From contig NZ_AUBB01000006.1 in assembly GCF_000429025.1 (NCBI RefSeq), positions 186,001 to 250,000 of the forward strand: DNA of 64,000 nucleotides. The letters run 5' to 3'. The stretch's first letter is position 1; every line of letters begins with the position of its first letter. Positions 58,023 through 64,000 of this stretch are shown here, in pieces. A program made the translations under genes and the position numbers. Under the pieces are notes generated by a model. It saw only the letters and a program-made list of their open reading frames with translations, searched no databases and had not been told where the DNA came from. This DNA comes from Actinospineispora spinosispora DSM 44797 (GTDB lineage: Bacteria; Actinomycetota; Actinomycetes; Mycobacteriales; Pseudonocardiaceae).

Positions 58023-58820
58023 TCAGGCCGGCCGCTGAGGCGACCACGCGGGGGTGTTCTGCCACAGTGCGGTGGTGACCGTCGGCAGTAGGGCGGGGTC
58101 GCCGGTGATGGTGATCGTGCGGGTACTGCTGCGCCGGCCCCACAGGGTCAACAGCCGGTTGGCCGTGTCGGTCTCGACGAGGACGTCACCGTCGAATGGT
58201 TCGCCGGTCGACAGTTCGAGCGCCGCGACGCCGGTCGGGGTGACGTCGAGGGCGATGTCGGGCTGGTCGGGGCAGCGGAGCACGACCCGGGTGTCGGTCA
58301 GACCGGCGCGCCCGGCGCGAGGTGTCGGCGCCTCCTCGAGGACCTTCAACGTGTTGAGGGTCTTGATCGCGCTCTCGGTGGCGTGCAGCGGTGACAGCAA
58401 CTCGTCGGTGAGCTCGTCGTCGCCGATGAGGTCCCAGCGGTGCATGGCGAACTCGTTGGCGGCGTGCACCTGCATCTCCTCGGCGCTCCAGTGCCGCTCG
58501 AAGAACGGCACCGCGACGCCCTTGGCCGCCTGGGCGCCCAGCGCGGTGTTGGCCCGCTCAACGATCTTCACCAGCGCTTGACGGACATCCGCGTCGTCCA
58601 TCTCGCGGTAGGGAGCCTCGCGTTCTTCGAATCCGCGGGTCGTGCGGGGCGGGGCCTCGTTGACGGTGTCCTCGATCAGTTCCGCGACCTCTTCGATGCC
58701 CGCGGCCAGGTGCGCCGCGACCTCGTGCGCGGTCCAGCCCTCGCAGGCAGTCGGGGCGTCGGCAGGCAGACGTTCGAGCGTCGTCAGAAATGCCTCGATC
58801 GGATTCGGTGGCGTAGTCAC
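58023..58820 (-). CDS. Maleylpyruvate isomerase-family (mycothiol-dependent) protein
   Basis: 265 residues. The DinB-like N-terminal bundle shows CEGWTAHEVAAHLAAGIEEV with conserved Trp and His, and AANEFAMHRWDLIGDDEL in the third helix, with metal-site His residues. A C-terminal SCP2-like part (VVLRCPDQPDIALDVTPTGV) completes the family architecture. Members act with mycothiol as cofactor or have unknown roles. GTG at 58818-58820 with GAAGGA 8 bases upstream. Confidence 0.85.
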   Translation of the reverse strand: MTTPPNPIEAFLTTLERLPADAPTACEGWTAHEVAAHLAAGIEEVAELIEDTVNEAPPRTTRGFEEREAPYREMDDADVRQALVKIVERANTALGAQAAKGVAVPFFERHWSAEEMQVHAANEFAMHRWDLIGDDELTDELLSPLHATESAIKTLNTLKVLEEAPTPRAGRAGLTDTRVVLRCPDQPDIALDVTPTGVAALELSTGEPFDGDVLVETDTANRLLTLWGRRSSTRTITITGDPALLPTVTTALWQNTPAWSPQRPA

Positions 58821-58956
58821 GATAGTTTTCCTTCCGCGCAACCAGGTTCGATCGCGGTAGTGGGCATATCGCTTTCCTGAACACCACCCGCGCGCGACGG
58901 GTTGCACGGCCCTCGCCCGGTCCGCGCCTCTTCACCCGAAAGTGCGCCGCCGGCGA

Positions 58957-59538
58957 CTAGGCGTCAGCGCTCAACGATTCCCCGCTGATCAGGGGTGCCA
59001 CGAACCGCGTGAGCATCGCGCGTTCTTCGGTGTCGTCCGTGCCGGGAACGATCAGCAGGGACAGAATGATCCGGACGATCCAGCGCGCCGTCGGCGAGTT
59101 TCTCTCGTCGCCGATTCCGGCATCGGCCAGGAAAGCCGCGGCGAACGTTTCGATGACCACGGAGGAACCGGCGATCTCGGACGCGAGTCCCGCCCCGTCG
59201 GCCCGGAACCAGGCGTGCAGGATCGGATCGGCACGAACCAGGCGCACGGCGATGAGCATGGCCTCCACGACCAGCTCGCCGGGTTCACCGCCGGCCGGCA
59301 GCCGCGAGCGGATCGCCGCGCCGATCCGACGGGTTTCGCGGTGCACGAACGACAGGTGCAGCGCACGGCGGGTCTCGAAGTAGCGGTACAGGGTCGCCCG
59401 CGAACATCCCGCCGCGCGCGCGATCTCCCCCATCCCGACGCCGGCGACACCACGGTCGGCGAACAACACCCCGGCGGCGTCGAGGATCTTCTCGGCCGCG
59501 ATGTCCGAACGTTCGTCGCCCAACCAGTCGCGGCTCAT
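58957..59538 (-). CDS. TetR-family repressor coupled to the P450 gene
   Basis: 193 residues. AAEKILDAAGVLFADRGVAG, VGMGEIARAAGCSRATLYRY and FETRRALHLSFVHRE form the TetR HTH. ATG overlaps the P450 stop (ATGA), so it is translated with it. Likely target: the P450/hydrolase divergent region, where an AGACAAAT/ATTTGTCT dyad lies. Confidence 0.88.
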   Translation of the reverse strand: MSRDWLGDERSDIAAEKILDAAGVLFADRGVAGVGMGEIARAAGCSRATLYRYFETRRALHLSFVHRETRRIGAAIRSRLPAGGEPGELVVEAMLIAVRLVRADPILHAWFRADGAGLASEIAGSSVVIETFAAAFLADAGIGDERNSPTARWIVRIILSLLIVPGTDDTEERAMLTRFVAPLISGESLSADA

Positions 59539-60752
59539 TCACTCACCGCCTCGAAGGGCACCCGGGTCGGCCTGCGGACGAAGTTGCCGCCCGCGTACTC
59601 GACGCCGTCGACGTCCACGGTGAAGTCAGGGCAGCGGGCCAGGAGCTCCTCGAGCGCCACCCTCGCCTGCATCCGTGCCGCGGCGGCGCCGAGGCAGTGG
59701 TGTGCACCGTGGCTGAAGCTCAGCAGCTTCTTCGGCTTGCGCAGCACATCGAGCTCGTCGGCGTCCGGACCGTACGCGAGCTGGTCGCGGTTCGCCGAGC
59801 CGTAGAGCAGCAGCACCTTGCGGCCGGCCGGGATCGTGACGCCGTGCATACCGACGTCCCGGGTCGTGGTCCGGGCCAGGCCCTGCACCGGCGAGGTGAG
59901 CCGCAGGAACTCCTCGACGGCGTCCGGAATGAGGTCCGGCCGCTCGATGAGCAACCGCCGCTGACTCCGGTTCCGGGTGAGGAGTTGCACCGCCCCGCCG
60001 AGCAGACCGGTCGTGGTGTCGTTGCCACCGGCGACCATCGTGAACGCGAACCCGAGGATCGAGACGAGGCCCGCGAAGTCTCCTTCGGCGCCCATGCCCC
60101 CGGCGATCAGGTGCGACACGGTGTCGTCGCCCGGTTCGACACGGCGTCGCCCGATCAGCTCGGTGAAGTACTCCATCATCTGGCCGACGGCAACAGCCGC
60201 TCCCCCGGCGCCCGCGCCCTCGGCGTTCGCGGCGACGACCGCGTCGGTCCAGCCGTCGAACCGGTCGCGGTCGGCCTCGGGCACGCCCAGGTAGTGCGCG
60301 ACGACCATGCTGGGCAACGGCTTGAACAGCTCGCCGACCACGTCACCGTGGCCGATGGCGCGTAGCCGCTCGACTCGCTCGACGACGAACTCCCGCACGC
60401 GTGGTTCGAGGGCCGACATCTGGCGCGGGGTGAACCCCTTGGCGACCAGCCTGCGGAACTCGCTGTGGACCGGCGGATCGAGCATGACCATCGGCGGGTT
60501 GTCCCGCAGCCCGATCCGGTCCAGCTCGCCGTAGGTGGGGGTCAGCCCTTCGGCCGAGGAGAACCGCTCGTGGTCATGCGCCGCCTCGATCACATCGGCA
60601 TGCCGGGACAGCACGTAGTAGTCGGCGTCCGGCCGCTTCTCCGGGACCACATGGTGCACCGGGTCGTACTCACGCAGTGCGGCGTACATCGGCCAGGGGC
60701 GACGCCACGTCTCACCGGACGGAGGTACGTACCTCACCGCGCCTGAGCTCAT
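59535..60752 (-). CDS. Cytochrome P450 (CYP)
   Basis: 405 residues. I-helix TMVAGGNDTTTGLLGG, EEFLRLTSPVQ (ExxR), and the haem loop FSHGAHHCLGAAAARMQA with ligand Cys at about residue 351. Substrate unknown; sequence style suggests the actinobacterial CYP group that oxidises steroids, terpenoids or fatty acids. ATG at 60750-60752. Partner ferredoxin genes are not in the window. Confidence 0.92.
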   Translation of the reverse strand: MSSGAVRYVPPSGETWRRPWPMYAALREYDPVHHVVPEKRPDADYYVLSRHADVIEAAHDHERFSSAEGLTPTYGELDRIGLRDNPPMVMLDPPVHSEFRRLVAKGFTPRQMSALEPRVREFVVERVERLRAIGHGDVVGELFKPLPSMVVAHYLGVPEADRDRFDGWTDAVVAANAEGAGAGGAAVAVGQMMEYFTELIGRRRVEPGDDTVSHLIAGGMGAEGDFAGLVSILGFAFTMVAGGNDTTTGLLGGAVQLLTRNRSQRRLLIERPDLIPDAVEEFLRLTSPVQGLARTTTRDVGMHGVTIPAGRKVLLLYGSANRDQLAYGPDADELDVLRKPKKLLSFSHGAHHCLGAAAARMQARVALEELLARCPDFTVDVDGVEYAGGNFVRRPTRVPFEAVSE

Positions 60753-60855
60753 CGACCGACGGTAAGACAAATTTTCAGAGTGTGCAATCAATTGGACAGC
60801 AACGCTGATTTGTCTCAGCTCGCCAGCTAACTGGAACGTGTTCTACAGTCTCGTT
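60753..60855. promoter_or_regulatory. Divergent gap, P450 / hydrolase
   Basis: AGACAAAT (60765-60772) and ATTTGTCT (60808-60815) form an inverted repeat 35 bases apart, symmetric around the gap. This sequence is AT-rich for the window. Candidate TetR operator controlling both directions. Confidence 0.55.
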
Positions 60856-61839
60856 ATGGCTGAGTGGACGCACCACCGTGCGCGGCTGAACGGGCTCGAC
60901 GTGCATTACGTCGAGCAGGGGCACGGGCCCACGGTCCTGCTGCTGCACGGCTTTCCGCACACCTGGTTCAGCTGGCGGCACCAGATCGGGCCACTCGCGG
61001 AAGCCGGTTACCGAGTGGTCGCGCCCGACCTGCGCGGAATGGGGCAGACCAGCGGCCCGGAGCCGGTCGAGGAGTACCGGGCGGACCGGATCACCGCGGA
61101 CCTGTGCGCTCTGCTCGACCATCTCGGCGTGGACGAGGCGGTGTGTTCCGGGCTCGACTTCGGCATGTTCGCGGCCTACGACCTCGCGCTGGATCAGCCG
61201 AAGCGGGTCCGGGGGCTCATCGGGTTGCAGAATCCGTTCCAGACCGCCTCGGACGTGCCTCCGCTCGACGTCGAGCGGAGACGTGGGCGGACACGGTTCA
61301 ACCACGTCTCCTACTTCGTGGATGAACCGGAGGCGGCCGTCGCCGACATGGACGCGCACCCGAGGGAGATGCTCGCCAAAATCTTCCACGCGCTGTCCGG
61401 CGAGGTCGACTTCACCGAGATGTGGCGGCTTCCACCGGGCACGACCTACCGCGCGGCACTACCCGAGCCACCCCCACTGCCCTGGTCCTGGCTGAGCGAA
61501 CGGGAGCTGCAGACCTACGTCGACGACTACGCCCGCTCGGGGTTCGGTGGCGGCATCCGCTGGTACCTCGCACTGGACCTGAACTGGCGGTACCGGCGGG
61601 ACCGGACCGAGCAACGCACCCGGGTGCCCTTCTACTTCCTCGGCTCGGACCGGGACGTGGACCTCGCCCACTGGCACGGGGCGAACCCGATGGCGATGAT
61701 GTCCGACCATCACGCCGACGTCCGGGACGTGCGCATCGTGCCCTCGGCCGGACATGTGATCAGCATGGAACAGCCGGACGTGGTGAACACGGCGTTCCTC
61801 GAGTTCTTGCGGGACATGACCGAGAGGAGCTCGGGATGA
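60856..61839 (+). CDS. Alpha/beta hydrolase (epoxide hydrolase/dehalogenase-like)
   Basis: 327 residues. LLLHGFPHTWFSWRHQIGPL (oxyanion HGFP), nucleophile Asp in CSGLDFGMFAAYDL (about residue 100) and His in PSAGHVISMEQP. Asp nucleophile and HGFP suit soluble epoxide hydrolases and haloalkane dehalogenases. ATG at 60856; an in-frame GTG at 60838 is a weaker alternative. Together with the P450 and SDR it could form an oxidation/hydrolysis/oxidation route. Confidence 0.87.
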   Translation: MAEWTHHRARLNGLDVHYVEQGHGPTVLLLHGFPHTWFSWRHQIGPLAEAGYRVVAPDLRGMGQTSGPEPVEEYRADRITADLCALLDHLGVDEAVCSGLDFGMFAAYDLALDQPKRVRGLIGLQNPFQTASDVPPLDVERRRGRTRFNHVSYFVDEPEAAVADMDAHPREMLAKIFHALSGEVDFTEMWRLPPGTTYRAALPEPPPLPWSWLSERELQTYVDDYARSGFGGGIRWYLALDLNWRYRRDRTEQRTRVPFYFLGSDRDVDLAHWHGANPMAMMSDHHADVRDVRIVPSAGHVISMEQPDVVNTAFLEFLRDMTERSSG

Positions 61840-62711
61840 ACGAAGCCCGTGTCGTCGTGGTGACCGGTGCGTCGCGCGGCGCCGGCAGAGGAATCGCGCT
61901 CGCCCTCGGAGCGGCCGGAGGCACGGTCTACGTCACCGGTCGCACCGAGGCCGGCCTGACCACGACGGCGGACGAGATCGGCGGGCGCGGCGGCACCGGC
62001 GTTCCGATCGTGTGCGACCACGCCGACGACGAGCAGGTCGCCGCGGTGTTCGAGCGGGTCCGCCGGGAGCACGGGCGGCTGGACGTTCTGGTCAGCAACG
62101 CCACCGCACTGCCGGCGAGCCCGCCTCGCCCCGGCCAGGGTTTCTGGGAGCGCCCGCTCGCGGAGGAGCTGAAACCGCTGGAGGTCGGACTGCGATCGCA
62201 CTACGTGGCCGCGCACTACGCCGCGCCACTGCTGATCGCGGCCGGCGGACTGCTGGTGTTCACCTCCGCACCCGGCGCCCGAGTCCATCTGCCGGGCCTG
62301 CACGGCCCGTCGTACGGCGCGGGCAAAGCCGGAACCGACAAGCTGGCCTGCGACATGGGACGGGAGCTGCACCCGCACGGCGTCACCACACTGTCGATCT
62401 GGATGGGGGTCCTGCGCACCGAACGCATCACCCCGGAGCTGGAGCGTCGGCTGGCCGGGTCCGTGCTTCCTCCGTTCGAGTCGTCGGAGTTCACCGGCCG
62501 CGTCGTGGATGCCCTGGCGAATGATCCACACCGAGCGGAACACAACGGCCGGACCGTGTGGGGAGCCGAGCTCGGTGCGCGGTACGGCGTCACCGACACC
62601 GACGGGTCACACCCGAACTCGCACCGCGCCTGGCTGGGCCCGCCCTCCGAGTTCCCCGAGCACACCCCGACCTACGCGGAGTTCCGCGCGGGCGAAAGCA
62701 GTCCGGACTAG
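61836..62711 (+). CDS. Short-chain dehydrogenase/reductase, DHRS1-like
   Basis: 291 residues. NAD(P) loop VVVTGASRGAGRGIALALGA at residues 7-26 (GxxxGxG form), NAT segment VLVSNATALP, catalytic YxxxK in GPSYGAGKAGTDKLA. The insert FWERPLAEELKPLEVGLRSH then YVAAHYAAPLLI matches DHRS1-type SDRs. ATG overlaps the hydrolase stop (ATGA). Confidence 0.9.
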   Translation: MNEARVVVVTGASRGAGRGIALALGAAGGTVYVTGRTEAGLTTTADEIGGRGGTGVPIVCDHADDEQVAAVFERVRREHGRLDVLVSNATALPASPPRPGQGFWERPLAEELKPLEVGLRSHYVAAHYAAPLLIAAGGLLVFTSAPGARVHLPGLHGPSYGAGKAGTDKLACDMGRELHPHGVTTLSIWMGVLRTERITPELERRLAGSVLPPFESSEFTGRVVDALANDPHRAEHNGRTVWGAELGARYGVTDTDGSHPNSHRAWLGPPSEFPEHTPTYAEFRAGESSPD

Positions 62712-62726
62712 TCTCCGCTTCCCTCG

Positions 62727-62857
62727 ACACCGCGCACCTCACGTCCACACCGCGCGGTGTGCACAGGGCGCGGTGTCGACGTCAGGTGCGCGGTGTGGAC
62801 GTTGGGTGCGCGGTGTGGACGTTGGGTGCGCGGTGTGGACGTTGGGTGCGCGGTGTG
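62727..62857. repeat. 20-bp tandem repeats fused to an inverted repeat
   Basis: Units GCGCGGTGTGGACGTTGGGT repeat in tandem: one diverged copy (62768-62787), three exact copies (62788-62807, 62808-62827, 62828-62847) and a partial copy (62848-62857). An inverted copy at 62727-62755 pairs with 62768-62796 (29-base arms, 2 mismatches). It ends 25 bases before the TetR stop at 62882. Confidence 0.9.
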
Positions 62858-62881
62858 GGGCGGCCGGCTGGGCTGATCAGC

Positions 62882-63628
62882 TCAGGCGGTCGTGCTGCCC
62901 AGGTTCTCGATCATCAGGCTCAGCGTGAAGTCGAAACGGTCGTGGCCCTCGCCCTCGGTCAGCTCCTCGGCGTGGCGGCGGGTGTGCGGGAAGGTGTCGG
63001 GCGGCAGCGCACGCATCCGGCTGATCATCTCCTCACGGCTGAGGACCCACTCGTCGCCGTCCGCCGACCGGGCCCGGACGATCGAGGCCTCCAGGCAGTA
63101 GGCGTTGACGTACAGCGCCATGGCGTCCGTCGTCCAGGCCGCGACCCTGGGCTCCACCCCACCGGCCAGCACGATCGCCAGCATCCCCTCGCCGACCCGC
63201 ATCATCTCGAGATTGGTGGGCGCCATGGCCATCGCCGCCCGGGAGATGCCGGGATACCGCAGGTACAGCTCACGCAGCTGGGCACACACGTCCCGGATCT
63301 GGTCCCGCCAGCGGGCGGGGTCGGGATCGGGCAGGACGATCTGGGCGCAGAGCCTGCCGATGAGCAGCTCGTCGAGGTCGGCCTTGTTGACCACGTGGAC
63401 GTACAGCGACGCGGGGCTGGCGTCGAGGGCCGCGGCGACGCGGCGCATGGTCAGCGCGTCGTAGCCCTCGGTGGCGACGAGCCGGAGCGCGGTGTCGACG
63501 ACCTGGTCGACGGTGATCGGCGCCCTGCCGCGGCGCGTCCGCTTCGCCACCGGGCCGCCGTCCGTCGCCTCGACCTCGGGCGGCAGGTGCCGGGCGGCAC
63601 GTCTCTCTCGTGGGTTCACGAACGACAC
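62882..63628 (-). CDS. TetR-family repressor of the MFS exporter
   Basis: 248 residues with a basic N-terminal extension (KRTRRGRAPITVDQVVDTAL), HTH LTMRRVAAALDASPASLYVH, and a TetR_C-like domain. GTG at 63626-63628 with AAGG about 8 bases upstream; shorter starts at 63619 or later are possible. It diverges from the MFS gene, and AACAGTGTT repeats lie in the MFS promoter. Confidence 0.85.
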   Translation of the reverse strand: MSFVNPRERRAARHLPPEVEATDGGPVAKRTRRGRAPITVDQVVDTALRLVATEGYDALTMRRVAAALDASPASLYVHVVNKADLDELLIGRLCAQIVLPDPDPARWRDQIRDVCAQLRELYLRYPGISRAAMAMAPTNLEMMRVGEGMLAIVLAGGVEPRVAAWTTDAMALYVNAYCLEASIVRARSADGDEWVLSREEMISRMRALPPDTFPHTRRHAEELTEGEGHDRFDFTLSLMIENLGSTTA

Positions 63629-63634
63629 ACTAGC

Positions 63635-63671
63635 TTGACCTTAACAGTGTTCGCATCTATAAACAGTGTTC
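63635..63671 (+). promoter_or_regulatory. MFS promoter with two AACAGTGTT operators, leaderless start
   Basis: TTGACC (63635-63640), 17 bases, TATAAA (63658-63663), a strong match to the housekeeping consensus. AACAGTGTT (odd palindrome) at 63643-63651 and 63662-63670 lies in the spacer and just after the -10. The expected transcription start is at about 63670, at the ATG (63672), so the mRNA should be leaderless. Confidence 0.85.
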
Positions 63672-64000
63672 ATGTCATCAAGTCGCGCACCGTCGGACGT
63701 GGTCGCCCTGGCCCCGGTGAACCTGTCCCGCGCCTGGGCGGTGCTGGGTGTCGTGTTCATCGCCGACGTGATGGACGTGCTCGACACCACCATCGCCAAT
63801 CTCGCCGGTCCCTCGATCCGCGCGGACGTGGGCGGTGCGGAGTCGACCCTGCAGTGGGTGCTGGCCGCCTACACGACGACCTTCGCCATCGGCCTGGTCG
63901 CCTCCGGGCGGCTCGGCGACATCCTCGGCAGGCGGCGGTTGTTCCTCGGCGGCATGGTCGGTTTCACCCTCGCCTCGCTGGCCTGTGGGCTCGCGCCCGG
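63672..64000 (+). CDS. MFS drug-exporter, EmrB/QacA type (C-terminus beyond window)
   Basis: About 109 codons present. First helix WAVLGVVFIADVMDVLDTTI, then LQWVLAAYTTTFAIGLVASG and the motif A region GRLGDILGRRRLFLGG, diagnostic of the 14-helix DHA2 group. No ribosome site, consistent with leaderless translation. The gene runs off the window edge. Confidence 0.93.
   Translation, partial: MSSSRAPSDVVALAPVNLSRAWAVLGVVFIADVMDVLDTTIANLAGPSIRADVGGAESTLQWVLAAYTTTFAIGLVASGRLGDILGRRRLFLGGMVGFTLASLACGLAP

Noticed and set aside
62768..62857. Possible CRISPR array
   Set aside because: Units are 20-base head-to-tail repeats without spacers, and no cas genes are in the window; it is a simple tandem repeat.

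Overview
The window is about 64 kb of high-GC actinobacterial chromosome. The best fit is a filamentous or mycelial member of the Pseudonocardiales (Pseudonocardiaceae). The evidence is: the actinobacterial order thrS-HIT-pgsA-acyltransferase-pimA-Nudix-pdxS / pdxT-yebC / ruvCAB-yajC-secD; an SsgA/SsgB-type sporulation-division protein; a phosphatidylinositol mannoside pathway; a mycothiol-dependent isomerase-family protein; frequent GTG starts; and a Gly-Cys-Val tRNA cluster. No species is claimed.

Layout. 1-4540 (minus): secD (cut by the window edge), yajC, ruvB, ruvA, ruvC. 4680-10060 (minus): an amidohydrolase behind a fructose/ribose-type ABC transporter operon with two sugar/nucleoside-type kinases. 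10200-11483: a divergent TetR regulator and cupin gene around three copies of one operator. 11432-12869 (minus): yebC and pdxT. 12992-15100: a degenerate EF-G-like GTPase. 15133-16725: an APC permease. 16846-20494: cydAB diverging from a BlaI-type repressor and M56 protease pair. 20724-22343: azlCD with a divergent XRE-cupin regulator. 22348-24189: an exported parallel beta-helix protein. 24413-32037 (minus): pdxS, Nudix, pimA, PIM acyltransferase, PIP synthase, HIT protein, thrS.

32105-39793 holds an esterase, a large class A penicillin-binding protein and several small or unassigned genes. 39787-45888 is a second sugar system: a LacI repressor diverging from a three-gene ABC importer, followed by a hexulose-phosphate synthase-like enzyme, a 6-phospho-3-hexuloisomerase and a PfkB kinase. 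46017-50351 holds a TetR-controlled DUF2165/VOC operon, an acyl-CoA ligase and a 2-oxoglutarate dioxygenase. 50641-53775 holds four tRNAs (Val-CAC; Gly-Cys-Val-GAC), an ECF sigma/anti-sigma pair and ssgB, with an integrase remnant next to tRNA-Val. 53907-57395 holds an HxlR regulator diverging from a linalool-dehydratase-like and DUF169 group. 57461-57841 is a graveyard of an Lrp regulator and a VOC protein. 58023-64000 holds a maleylpyruvate-isomerase-family gene, a TetR/P450 pair diverging from a hydrolase/SDR pair, a tandem-repeat spacer, and a TetR gene diverging from an MFS exporter that runs off the window.

Conserved core blocks (translation, recombination, secretion, B6, PIM lipids) are interrupted by accessory catabolic and regulatory cassettes. 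Gene ends and junctions repeatedly carry long palindromes, several with about 27-bp arms and two with stop codons inside the arms. Many regulators sit next to visible palindromic operators, so several local circuits can be proposed from sequence alone. All functions are judged from motifs and context; no search was run.
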